Source of the DNA: Streptococcus sp. bf_0095 | GTDB taxonomy: Bacteria > Bacillota > Bacilli > Lactobacillales > Streptococcaceae | Assembly (NCBI RefSeq): GCF_004166885.1 | Contig: NZ_RCYU01000003.1 | Coordinates: forward strand, 124,001 to 188,000 | DNA length: 64,000 nucleotides | Direction: 5' to 3' | Part shown: piece after piece, positions 6,270-14,686 of the stretch | Numbering within the stretch: the stretch's first letter is position 1 | Layout of the letters: each line of letters begins with the position of its first letter | Notes under the pieces: generated by a model | What the model saw: only the letters and a program-made list of their open reading frames with translations | Database searches by the model: none | Told to the model about the DNA's origin: nothing | Made by a program: the position numbers and the translations under genes

Positions 6270-8489
6270 ATGCCGAAAGAAGAACCTTTAACAGGGGGCC
6301 AGGTTATTGCCCTTACCAAAAAATACTTGTCGGGAGAGGACTTTGCATTTGTAGAAAAAGCTCTCCTTTATGCAGTCGACTGCCATAGTGGGCAATTCCG
6401 TAAATCAGGAGAACCCTATATCATCCACCCTATTCAAGTTGCCGGCATTTTGGCAAAATTGAAGTTGGATGCTGTGACGGTTGCCTGTGGTTTTTTGCAC
6501 GACGTTGTCGAGGATACAGACGCGACCCTAGATGATTTAGAACGCGAATTTGGACACGATGTCCGAGTGATTGTTGATGGAGTGACCAAGCTCGGGAAGG
6601 TCAAATACAAGTCCCATGAAGAGCAGCTAGCAGAGAACCACCGCAAGATGCTCATGGCCATGTCTCAGGACATCCGTGTCATCTTGGTCAAGCTAGCAGA
6701 CCGCTTGCACAACATGCGGACTTTGAAGCATTTACGCAAGGACAAGCAAGAACGGATTTCCCAGGAAACCATGGAAATCTATGCACCACTAGCCCACCGT
6801 CTCGGGATTTCCAGCGTCAAGTGGGAATTGGAAGATCTATCCTTCCGTTATCTGAACGAAGTCGAGTTCTATAAAATTTCCCATATGATGAAGGAGAAGC
6901 GTCGCGAGCGGGAAGCCTTGGTAGAAGAAGTTGTCCAAAAGATCGAGTCCTATGCGGCAGAACGCCACCTCTATGGGAAAATCTATGGTCGTCCTAAGCA
7001 TATCTACTCCATCTACCGCAAGATGCAGGATAAGAAGAAACGCTTTGATGAAATCTATGATTTGATTGCCATTCGCTGTATCCTGGAATCACCGAGCGAT
7101 GTCTACGCCATGCTGGGCTATATCCACGAGTTGTGGAAGCCTATGCCAGGCCGTTTCAAGGACTACATCGCCAATCGTAAGGCCAATGGTTACCAGTCCA
7201 TCCATACCACTGTTTACGGTCCAAAAGGTCCCATCGAGTTCCAGATCCGTACCAAGGAAATGCACGAGGTTGCTGAGTACGGGGTTGCGGCCCACTGGGC
7301 CTATAAGAAAGGGATCAAGGGCCAAGTCAACAGCAAAGAATCGGCTATTGGGATGAACTGGATCAAGGAGATGATGGAACTCCAAGACCAGGCGGATGAT
7401 GCCAAGGAATTTGTTGATACTGTCAAAGAAAACTATCTGGCAGAAGAGATTTATGTCTTTACCCCAGATGGAGCGGTTCGTTCTCTTCCAAAGGATTCTG
7501 GACCGATTGACTTTGCCTATGAGATTCATACCAAGATCGGGGAAAAAGCGACTGGTGCCAAAGTTAATGGCCGTATGGTTCCTTTGACTACCAAGCTGAA
7601 AACGGGTGACCAGGTTGAAATCATCACCAATCCAAATTCATTTGGACCAAGTCGTGACTGGCTCAATATCGTCAAGACCAGCAAGGCCCGCAATAAGATC
7701 CGCCAATTCTTTAAGAACCAAGACAAGGAACTCTCGATCAACCGTGGACGAGAGTTGCTCATGGCCCAATTCCATGAGCATGATATGATTGCCAACAAGT
7801 TCATGGATAAGAAGCACATGGACAAGGTCTTGCAAAAGACCAGCTACAAGACCGAAGATGCCCTGTTTGCGGCCATCGGTTTTGGAGAAGTCGGAGCCAT
7901 CTCTGTCTTTAATCGTTTGACGGAGGAAGAGCGTCGAGAAGAGGAAAAGGCCAAGGCGCGTGCAGAAGCTGAAGAGCTGGTCAAAGGTGGCGAAGTCAAG
8001 GTTGAAAACAAAAAAGACACCCTCAAGGTCCGCCATGAAGGTGGCGTGGTCATCCAAGGGGCTTCTGGTCTCTTGATCCGGATTGCTAAGTGTTGCAATC
8101 CCGTCCCAGGAGATACAATTGTCGGTTACATTACCAAAGGACGTGGGGTTGCCATTCACCGTCAAGACTGTATGAACCTGCGGGCCCAAGACAACTACGA
8201 GCAACGCTTGATCGACGTCGAGTGGGAAGACAATAACTCGACCAAGGACTACATCGCCCATATCGATATCTACGGCCTCAACCGCGCAGGCCTTCTCAAT
8301 GATGTCCTTCAAGTCCTCTCTAATACGGCCAAGATGATCTCAACCGTCAATGCCCAACCAACCAAAGATATGAAGTTTGCCAATATCCACATTTCTTTCG
8401 GGATTCCAAATTTGTCCATGTTGACAACGGTTGTGGATAAGATTAAGAGTGTGCCGGAGGTGTACTCTGTTAAGCGTACCAACGGCTAA
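6270..8489 (+). CDS. relA: Bifunctional (p)ppGpp synthetase/hydrolase (RSH, RelA)
   Basis: This 739-residue long RSH enzyme makes and degrades the alarmone (p)ppGpp in the stringent response. Domains in order are: HD hydrolase with HDVVEDT near 77, synthetase with RFKDYIANRKANGYQSIHTT near 295-315, TGS domain (EEIYVFTPDGAVRSLP) near 395, zinc-finger-like segment AKCCNPVPGD near 610, and a C-terminal ACT domain. The intact HD motif means hydrolase activity is expected, as in the single long RSH of most Gram-positive bacteria. It is transcribed on its own, with a repeat-rich spacer before dtd. Confidence 0.97.
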   Translation: MPKEEPLTGGQVIALTKKYLSGEDFAFVEKALLYAVDCHSGQFRKSGEPYIIHPIQVAGILAKLKLDAVTVACGFLHDVVEDTDATLDDLEREFGHDVRVIVDGVTKLGKVKYKSHEEQLAENHRKMLMAMSQDIRVILVKLADRLHNMRTLKHLRKDKQERISQETMEIYAPLAHRLGISSVKWELEDLSFRYLNEVEFYKISHMMKEKRREREALVEEVVQKIESYAAERHLYGKIYGRPKHIYSIYRKMQDKKKRFDEIYDLIAIRCILESPSDVYAMLGYIHELWKPMPGRFKDYIANRKANGYQSIHTTVYGPKGPIEFQIRTKEMHEVAEYGVAAHWAYKKGIKGQVNSKESAIGMNWIKEMMELQDQADDAKEFVDTVKENYLAEEIYVFTPDGAVRSLPKDSGPIDFAYEIHTKIGEKATGAKVNGRMVPLTTKLKTGDQVEIITNPNSFGPSRDWLNIVKTSKARNKIRQFFKNQDKELSINRGRELLMAQFHEHDMIANKFMDKKHMDKVLQKTSYKTEDALFAAIGFGEVGAISVFNRLTEEERREEEKAKARAEAEELVKGGEVKVENKKDTLKVRHEGGVVIQGASGLLIRIAKCCNPVPGDTIVGYITKGRGVAIHRQDCMNLRAQDNYEQRLIDVEWEDNNSTKDYIAHIDIYGLNRAGLLNDVLQVLSNTAKMISTVNAQPTKDMKFANIHISFGIPNLSMLTTVVDKIKSVPEVYSVKRTNG

Positions 8490-8773
8490 TCTTCTGCGAA
8501 AATCGACTTCATACTGCGTTAGTTTCAACTGGCCTAACTACAGTTATGCCTGCGTCTCACTGCCTTGTCTGATGTCGATGTTCTTTGAAGCTTGAGAAGC
8601 GTGGTCAGAACTCTTTTATTGCTTGGTTAACTCGTCTCGCTGCCTTGCCCTAAAAGCAATTGAACAGCCTTTGGTTTTCGAATAGTCTGCCTGCTTTTCA
8701 TCGCCTTGTTTGAAGTCGATTTTCTTTGAAGCTTAGTGGTGAGCCCAATAGATTGTATAAATAGGATAATAAG
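8490..8773. repeat. Intergenic region with diverged direct repeats (8562-8593 and 8703-8734)
   Basis: No gene is present. Two 32-base segments (both GCCTTGT..GA.GTCGAT then TTCTTTGAAGCTT) match at 29 of 32 positions and lie about 140 bases apart. A third partial GTCGATTTTC-like copy, inverted, lies near 8497 (GAAAATCGACTTC). This resembles the mosaic intergenic repeats common in streptococci. Confidence 0.55.
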
Positions 8774-9217
8774 ATGAAATTAGTAATTCAACGGGTCAAA
8801 AGGGCCTCGGTTTCTATTGATGGTCAAGTTTATAGTCAGATTCAGGATGGGCTTCTGCTCTTAGTGGGAGTGGGGCCTGAGGATGACCAGAAGGATTTGG
8901 AGTATGCGGTGCGGAAGGTCACGCAAATGCGAATTTTCTCGGATGAAGAAGGGAAGATGAATTTATCTGTCAAGGATATTCAAGGAGAAATCCTCTCGAT
9001 TTCTCAATTTACCCTCTTTGCCCAGACAAAAAAAGGCAATCGTCCAGCCTTTATTGGGGCAGCCGATCCAGAGATGGCCAGCCGGCTCTACGATGACTTC
9101 AATGAGTTGTTGGAAAAGGAAGTCCCTGTCAAACGAGGGGTCTTCGCTGCAGATATGGCAATCGAACTCATCAATGATGGCCCGGTGACCATCATCCTCG
9201 ATACGAAAAATCCATAA
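8774..9217 (+). CDS. dtd: D-aminoacyl-tRNA deacylase
   Basis: A 147-residue editing enzyme that hydrolyses D-aminoacyl-tRNA. The two family active-site motifs are present: [15 protein letters not shown] (SQxT) at about 77-91, and [11 protein letters not shown] (the Gly-Pro motif) near the C-terminus. Length is typical. In many streptococci it follows relA, as here. Confidence 0.96.
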   Translation: MKLVIQRVKRASVSIDGQVYSQIQDGLLLLVGVGPEDDQKDLEYAVRKVTQMRIFSDEEGKMNLSVKDIQGEILSISQFTLFAQTKKGNRPAFIGAADPEMASRLYDDFNELLEKEVPVKRGVFAADMAIELINDGPVTIILDTKNP

Positions 9218-9511
9218 AAAAAACAAGCCCTTGATTAAAAGGCATGTTTGAATGTAGACAAATTACTTTTTACTTAGGATAGCTGGATAATTTTTCAAAA
9301 AAATTCTTATATTACTTTGGATTGTCAAAGTAAATCCGAAACTTTCCGCCGTGAGAAAAATGCTTGAAACATTGTTGTTTCAAGCATTCGGGAGTTTTGA
9401 AACCTTAGGTTCAAAACTAAGTCATGGAACTTCGTAGAAGTTCGCTGACGTCCGTACTCACCTAAGGAAAGTTTCTAGGAATACTATTTCTTCAATCTGA
9501 CATGCTCTTCA
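9218..9511. other. Non-coding region with several hairpins
   Basis: No gene is seen. AAACAAGCC/GGCATGTTT right after dtd is probably its terminator. A perfect 13-bp inverted repeat AATGCTTGAAACA/TGTTTCAAGCATT lies at 9359-9388 and a second, AGTTTTGAA/TTCAAAACT, at 9393-9418. A third hairpin at 9500-9524 (CATGCTC/GGGCATG then TTTTT on the plus strand) overlaps the end of the regulator gene. Confidence 0.55.
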
Positions 9512-10165
9512 TCAAAGGGCATGTTTTTCTATGTAAAGTTGTTGGGCAATCAGGTGATTGATTTGGATGTCTTGGTCTTTGATCTGGAGCTGATAGAGGC
9601 CAGTGTAATCGTCGTAGCCTTTGAAGAGAATGTCATCTCCAATGGTCAGCTGGATCTGGTCTAAAAAATTCAGCAATTCAAAGCTATCCTGGACTCTTCG
9701 CAAACGATAGGTTCCCGGTTCGCTGACATCACTCAAACGGTCCTGGTAAGCCTCGATGAGAAGTTTTCCTTTTGGTGGAATGGTTCCTCCGTGGGGGCAG
9801 GTCTTGGGAGTGTCTAACATTTGGTCTAGTTTATCGATAAAGCGGTCGGAGACAGTATGTTCGAGCACCTCAGCCTCTTCATGGACTTCTTCGGTCGTAT
9901 AGCCAAGTTTTTTGAGCAAGAACACTTCGATCAAGCGGTGCTTGCGAAAGAGATCGGAAACCGTTTGGAGTCCGAGTTCGGTGAGTAGATAGCCGTGGGT
10001 CTTGTCCTTGATGAGGAGATTCTCCGAGATCATGCGTTTGACCATCTCAGTCACGGCTGGAGGCGAAACCTGCATCCGGGCCGCAATCTCTTTGTTACTA
10101 ATTTTTTCATGTTGCGTGCCGATTTCATAGATGCACTTGAGGTAATCTTCTTTATTTGGTGTCAT
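9512..10165 (-). CDS. psaR: DtxR-family manganese-dependent repressor (PsaR/ScaR/SloR/FimR type)
   Basis: A 217-residue metalloregulator. The N-terminal winged helix (ISNKEIAARMQVSPPAVTEMVKRM) lies at about 22-45. A metal-binding and dimerisation domain follows (residues such as EVLEHTVSDRFIDKL and CPHGGTIP), then a C-terminal FeoA/SH3-like domain. In streptococci this protein represses the PsaBCA/ScaCBA manganese transporter when Mn is plentiful. The transporter is encoded nearby, and its promoter carries the expected operator at 14572-14597, making this the probable partner. A DUF3114 gene and tpx separate them. Confidence 0.92.
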   Translation of the reverse strand: MTPNKEDYLKCIYEIGTQHEKISNKEIAARMQVSPPAVTEMVKRMISENLLIKDKTHGYLLTELGLQTVSDLFRKHRLIEVFLLKKLGYTTEEVHEEAEVLEHTVSDRFIDKLDQMLDTPKTCPHGGTIPPKGKLLIEAYQDRLSDVSEPGTYRLRRVQDSFELLNFLDQIQLTIGDDILFKGYDDYTGLYQLQIKDQDIQINHLIAQQLYIEKHAL

Positions 10166-10305
10166 AGGGTCCTCTTTTCTTCGCTTCTTCTAGTATATCA
10201 AAAAAAGCGTAAAATGGCTTGGCCAGTGGATAGGAATTGTCTGAGAGGGAGAAAGATGATAGTATAGAAGCATAAACCAAGAACAATGTGGAAAGGAGGA
10301 TGCAA

Positions 10306-11331
10306 ATGCAGCGACAGGAATTGGAAAAACTGGGCTGGACGACCAGAGGTCTCAGCTACTTAGAAAAACGACTGCAATCTTACGAAGATGCAGCAAAAAG
10401 GCAAGACTGTTACCGCTCTGTCTTCGTCTTTGCCAGCCCTCTTTTCCAAGAGATGTGGCAGAGAGAACTGCAAGGGTTGACGGAAGGCCGTGCCCAGGCC
10501 CTCTTAAGAGGGGTCATGCACCTCTGTCTCATGCCACGGGATTTATCAGGAACCTGTGAGGAGACTGCCTTCTTACTGAAGCGGTTCTGGCCAGATTGCC
10601 CGCCTCATTCGTCTTTTTGGTCCTCTTTTTCAAGAGTGGTTCAAGTAGCATTTGCTCAGGATCTATTAGCCAGCAAAGCAGGAGATCAGCTCTTAAAACG
10701 CCAGATCCACCAGTTCCGCTATCTGCTCTCTGCCTACCAGACCCAGTGGATTCGGGAGCATTATGCCAAAACTGGACAGACTGATGAAGAGGCGCTACAA
10801 GCTTACTTACAGGAGACAAAAGGAATTAAGATTGATGCCTATGAGGCGGCTCGTCTTCACAATAAGGTCTATGTGGATCAAAACGGCCAGCTCGCCTTCC
10901 CATCGCGTGCTCAGGCCCAGTTGAATTTTAAGGTCTTGCTCAACTTTCATACTGAGTATATCCTGGATCAGGGTGGCCAGTTTCTCAACGAAGTGGACCC
11001 GAATCAGATTTCTGAAAATGGCATTGTCAATGGAGCCAGTTTCAACTATGGTTTAGCCAGAGGCCGGACTCATAAGGACTTGGATATCGATCCCGTCAAA
11101 TCGTGGGATCCACCTTTTCGTAAGAAGGTCCTCTATCAGCAAGGTGTTCGCTATCTAGCTCCGAAGAATGATCGTGGAGAGCAGGGCTATTGGAGCCGGA
11201 AGGGAACCTTTGCACAAGGAGGCAAGAGCTACAAGCAACAGGTAGCAAAGCGTGTGCGGAGTTTCCTCAGAGGCATCCCACGCTTACGCTGGCGAGTCCT
11301 CCTTCAGAATGGACTCCATCGGTTTTTATAG
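10306..11331 (+). CDS. DUF3114-like streptococcal protein of unknown function
   Basis: About 341 residues from the ATG at 10306, chosen because AAAGGAGG ends 6 bases upstream. The protein is basic and largely helical, with many aromatic residues (DPVKSWDPPFRKKVLYQQG, GYWSRKGTF). It has no signal peptide or clear membrane segment. It resembles the DUF3114 group restricted to streptococci; that name is from memory of the family's general look. Its position between a manganese regulator and tpx suggests only a genomic neighbourhood, not a function. Confidence 0.55.
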   Translation: MQRQELEKLGWTTRGLSYLEKRLQSYEDAAKRQDCYRSVFVFASPLFQEMWQRELQGLTEGRAQALLRGVMHLCLMPRDLSGTCEETAFLLKRFWPDCPPHSSFWSSFSRVVQVAFAQDLLASKAGDQLLKRQIHQFRYLLSAYQTQWIREHYAKTGQTDEEALQAYLQETKGIKIDAYEAARLHNKVYVDQNGQLAFPSRAQAQLNFKVLLNFHTEYILDQGGQFLNEVDPNQISENGIVNGASFNYGLARGRTHKDLDIDPVKSWDPPFRKKVLYQQGVRYLAPKNDRGEQGYWSRKGTFAQGGKSYKQQVAKRVRSFLRGIPRLRWRVLLQNGLHRFL

Positions 11332-11408
11332 TAGTCCTCTTTCGGATTGAAGAAAAAGGACTCTTAGAAATTCTCTTAAGGAAAGTCTCTGAACGAATTT
11401 TGTAGATA

Positions 11409-11437
11409 TAAAAAAGAGGTCGTAGACCTCTTTTTTA
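11409..11437. terminator. Bidirectional terminator between DUF3114 gene and tpx
   Basis: A ten-base-pair stem AAAAAGAGGT/ACCTCTTTTT with A run on one side and T run on the other serves two converging genes. Confidence 0.85.
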
Positions 11438-11438
11438 T

Positions 11439-11933
11439 TTAATCAAGTGCTTTGACGGCTTCGATTGCCGCGTCGTAATTGGGTTCGCTGTTGATGTTGT
11501 CTAGGTATTCGACGTAAGTGACCTTGTTGTCCGCATCTAGGACCAAGACAGCGCGTGCGAGCAAATGCCATTCATTGATCAAGAGGCCATAGGCTTTTCC
11601 GAAGGAATGGTCGAAGTAGTCTGAGAGCATGATGGCATTTTCGATCCCTTCAGCAGCACACCATTTACCTTGAGCGAAAGGAAGGTCGACGGAAACCGTC
11701 AAGACCACAGTGTCCTCCATGTCAGAGAGGGCCTGGTTGAAGTGACGTGTTTGAGTGGAACAGATACCTGTGTCAATAGATGGGATCACGCTGAGGACTT
11801 TTTTCTTCCCAGCAAAATCAGCCAAAGATTTTTTCTCTAAGTTTGGTGTAGTCAGTGAAAAGTCATGAGCAGTATCGCCAACTTGAAGTTGAGATCCGGT
11901 AAAGGTAACAGGGTTTCCTAAAAATGTTGTCAT
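11439..11933 (-). CDS. tpx: Thiol peroxidase
   Basis: A 164-residue atypical 2-Cys peroxiredoxin that reduces hydroperoxides with thioredoxin. The start [11 protein letters not shown] at 11933 is preferred over 11987, since the extra 18 residues look non-coding. The peroxidatic site is in [15 protein letters not shown] and the resolving Cys in GKWCAAEGI. It lies downstream of psaA, the same arrangement as psaD/tpx in related streptococci, so it is probably linked to manganese and oxidative stress control. Confidence 0.95.
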   Translation of the reverse strand: MTTFLGNPVTFTGSQLQVGDTAHDFSLTTPNLEKKSLADFAGKKKVLSVIPSIDTGICSTQTRHFNQALSDMEDTVVLTVSVDLPFAQGKWCAAEGIENAIMLSDYFDHSFGKAYGLLINEWHLLARAVLVLDADNKVTYVEYLDNINSEPNYDAAIEAVKALD

Positions 11934-12020
11934 AGCAAAGACTCCTTTTTTCTTTTCATTGTACATTAATGAAGGGGGAAGAGCCACTGATTTGTTTGAG
12001 AATCTAATCAGTTTGGAATC

Positions 12021-12953
12021 TTATTTGTTCAAACCTTCTGCGATTTTCTCCAAATTCCATTTCATCATGCTGTAGTAGCTGTCGCCTTCTTCGCCTTCTT
12101 TGGCGATCGAGTCAGTAAAGATCTTTGCAAAGATAGGGATATTGCTATCCTTAGACACAGTTTTCATAGGACGCTCATCGACACTGGATTCGACAAAGAG
12201 GGACGGTACTTTGGTTTGACGCAATTTCTCTAGCAGCGTTTTGATTTGTTCAGGTGTCCCTTCTTCTTCAGTGTTGATTTCCCAGATATAGGCAGATGGG
12301 ACGCCGTAGGCTTTGGAGAAGTACTTGAAGCAACCCTCACTGGTTACGATCATCTTCTTCTCTGCTGGGATGTTATTGAATGCTTGCTTGGCTTCTTGAT
12401 CCAGCTTGCTCAGTTTTTCAGTATAGGCTGCTAGATTTTTTTCGTAGAAGTCCTTATTTTTTGGATCTTTGGCGATCAATTGTTTAGCAATGTTTTTAGC
12501 ATAGATGATCCCGTTTTCGAGATTGAGCCAAGCGTGAGGGTCTTCTTTTCCAGCTTGGTTTTGGCCTTCTAAGTAGATGACCTCTACGCCATCGCTGGCA
12601 GCGAAATAGTCCTTGTTTTCTACTTTATTAGCATTTTTGACCAACTTGGTAAACCAAGCATTGCCACCCGTTTCGAGGTTGATGCCGTTGTAGAAGATGA
12701 GGTCTGCTTGTGAAGTTTTTTTGACATCTTCTGGGAGTGGTTCGTATTCATGGGGATCTTGGCCGACAGGGACAATACTGTGTAGCTCGATTTTATCTCC
12801 AGCGATATTTTTTGTCATATCTGCGAGGATGGAGTTGGTGGTGACCACTTTCAATTTATCGGATGAGGACTTGGAAGAAGAGTCTTTGCTACAAGCCAGT
12901 AAACCAAATAAGAGAGCCACAAAGAGGGCTAAGACGGAAGTTAGTTTTTTCAT
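12021..12953 (-). CDS. psaA: Manganese-binding lipoprotein (PsaA/ScaA/FimA family)
   Basis: A 310-residue substrate-binding protein of a Mn ABC importer; family members also act as adhesins. The start [11 protein letters not shown] at 12953 follows AAAGGAG. A lipoprotein signal with lipobox GLLAC gives an acylated Cys near residue 21. Cluster A-1 metal ligands are visible: GQDPHEYEP (His), [11 protein letters not shown] (His), the Glu in [10 protein letters not shown] and an Asp in KIFTDSIA. It is the last gene of psaB-psaC-psaA, followed by tpx. Confidence 0.95.
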   Translation of the reverse strand: MKKLTSVLALFVALLFGLLACSKDSSSKSSSDKLKVVTTNSILADMTKNIAGDKIELHSIVPVGQDPHEYEPLPEDVKKTSQADLIFYNGINLETGGNAWFTKLVKNANKVENKDYFAASDGVEVIYLEGQNQAGKEDPHAWLNLENGIIYAKNIAKQLIAKDPKNKDFYEKNLAAYTEKLSKLDQEAKQAFNNIPAEKKMIVTSEGCFKYFSKAYGVPSAYIWEINTEEEGTPEQIKTLLEKLRQTKVPSLFVESSVDERPMKTVSKDSNIPIFAKIFTDSIAKEGEEGDSYYSMMKWNLEKIAEGLNK

Positions 12954-12978
12954 TTTTTTCTCCTTTATGAGATTAATC

Positions 12979-13818
12979 TTAGTACGAAGGGGAATGTCTG
13001 TTCTTTCTCTGCTTGGGAGCGATAAAGAAGCTAATGAGAAAGAAGACGGCAGAAGTGATGACAATACAAGATCCGACAGCGATGTTGAAGCTATAACCAA
13101 TAAAAAGTCCTAGGATGGATGCAAGAGCACCTAATCCGGATGAAAGGAGCATCATGGACCAGAGGCTATTGGCATAGAGATAGGCCGTCGCAGCAGGTGT
13201 GATGAGCATGGCGACGATGAGAATGGTCCCGACACTCTGCATAGCAGTGACAGAAACCAAGGTCAAGAGCACCATGAGAAGGTAGTGATAGACCTTGACC
13301 CGAACGCCCATGGATTGAGCGAGGACAGGGTCGAAGGAAGTAAGTAGCAAGGGTCGAAAGAGCAGGCAAATCGCCAGTAAGACAGCCACACCAATACCAA
13401 TGGTCATCCACATATCCTGGTCTTGCACGGCCAAGATATTCCCAAAGAGGATGTGGAAGAGGTCAGTGGAACTTTTAGCGACTCCAATCAAGATGACCCC
13501 TAAGGCGAGGAAAGAAGAAAAGGTAATCCCAATCGCAGTGTCGCTCTTGATGATGGAGTTGCTCTTGATATAGGTGATCAGGATGGAAGCTAAGAGGCCA
13601 AAGATGATGGCGCCAATAAAAAAGTTGATACCTAAGATAAAGGACAAAGCCACCCCTGGAAGGACTGCGTGCGAAATAGCGTCCCCCATGAGAGACAAGC
13701 CTCGCAGAATGATGAAACATCCGACCGCACCGGCGACGATCCCGATGGCAATAGCTGTAATGAGAGCGTTTTGGAGGAAATGAAATTGTTGTAATCCATC
13801 GATAAATTCTGCAATCAT
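12979..13818 (-). CDS. psaC: Manganese ABC transporter permease (PsaC/ScaB type)
   Basis: A 279-residue integral membrane protein of the ABC-3 family with about eight hydrophobic segments (for example [20 protein letters not shown] and [11 protein letters not shown]). It contains the [21 protein letters not shown] region typical of metal ABC permeases. Its start overlaps the psaB stop by 4 bases, showing tight translational coupling. Confidence 0.95.
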   Translation of the reverse strand: MIAEFIDGLQQFHFLQNALITAIAIGIVAGAVGCFIILRGLSLMGDAISHAVLPGVALSFILGINFFIGAIIFGLLASILITYIKSNSIIKSDTAIGITFSSFLALGVILIGVAKSSTDLFHILFGNILAVQDQDMWMTIGIGVAVLLAICLLFRPLLLTSFDPVLAQSMGVRVKVYHYLLMVLLTLVSVTAMQSVGTILIVAMLITPAATAYLYANSLWSMMLLSSGLGALASILGLFIGYSFNIAVGSCIVITSAVFFLISFFIAPKQRKNRHSPSY

Positions 13819-14537
13819 CTGATTTCACCTCCTATAAAGAGTTCATGCCCGTAGGCTGCATGCAGATTCTCTTTGGTAAAGGTTTCCTCTGTTTTCCCAA
13901 AAGCAATCAGTTTGCGATGAAGGAGGAGGACTTGGTCAAAGTAAGCTGGAACCTTGCTGAGATCGTGATGGACGATCAGGATGGTCTTGCCTTCCTTTTT
14001 CAGGGTTTGGAGTGTCTGCATGATGATGTCCTCGCTAACAGAGTCAATTCCAGCGAAGGGCTCATCCAAAAAGATGACATCTGCTTCTTGGACCAAGCAG
14101 CGGGCGATTAGGACCCGTTGGAATTGCCCTCCCGAGAGTTGGCCAATCTGGCGATCCGCGAGATCAAGGAGATTGACAAGTTTTAAGGCATCTTCCACCT
14201 TTTGGAGATCCTCTTTGCTTTTTCGCTTGAAGATAGAAAGATGGGGGTAGAGGCCCAGTGAGACACACTCTCGCACCGTGATGGGGAAGTGGAAATCAAT
14301 AGCTGTCTTTTGTTCGACGTAGGCCACTCGTTGAAGAACTTGGTCGAGATCTTTTTGATCGAGTAGGACTTTTCCCGAATGAGGGAGAAGTCCTAGCATA
14401 GCCTTGATCAAGGTTGATTTTCCAGCTCCGTTGGGTCCAAGAATTCCTAGGATGGTTGGACCCTGGATGGTGAGAGAAAGATTCTCCAAGGCCAGTGTTT
14501 GCTGGTAAGCAACACTTAGATGTTCAATTTGAATCAT
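13815..14537 (-). CDS. psaB: Manganese ABC transporter ATP-binding protein (PsaB/ScaC type)
   Basis: A 240-residue ABC ATPase: Walker [13 protein letters not shown] near 36-47, signature [15 protein letters not shown] near 138, Walker [13 protein letters not shown] near 158, and the switch His in [11 protein letters not shown]. First gene of the transporter operon, directly downstream of the metal-regulated promoter. Confidence 0.95.
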   Translation of the reverse strand: MIQIEHLSVAYQQTLALENLSLTIQGPTILGILGPNGAGKSTLIKAMLGLLPHSGKVLLDQKDLDQVLQRVAYVEQKTAIDFHFPITVRECVSLGLYPHLSIFKRKSKEDLQKVEDALKLVNLLDLADRQIGQLSGGQFQRVLIARCLVQEADVIFLDEPFAGIDSVSEDIIMQTLQTLKKEGKTILIVHHDLSKVPAYFDQVLLLHRKLIAFGKTEETFTKENLHAAYGHELFIGGEIR

Positions 14538-14557
14538 GATTTTTCTCCTTTACCATT

Positions 14558-14600
14558 AATATACATAAATTAAAAAATTAAGTCAAGTTAATTTTTTTAA
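14558..14600 (-). promoter_or_regulatory. psaBCA promoter with PsaR/ScaR operator
   Basis: On the minus strand, TTGACT and TATATT are 17 bases apart. The -35 box sits at the centre of an inverted repeat, AAAAAATTAA and TTAATTTTTT (14572-14581 and 14588-14597). This matches the known AT-rich palindrome bound by ScaR/SloR-type regulators upstream of streptococcal Mn transporters. Repressor binding would block polymerase directly. Confidence 0.85.
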
Positions 14601-14686
14601 ATAATTTAGATTAACTCACTTGTAATCATTGAAAAATAGACCTATTTTTGATAAGGTTATTACAAAAGATTGAAAGTGAGAAGATC

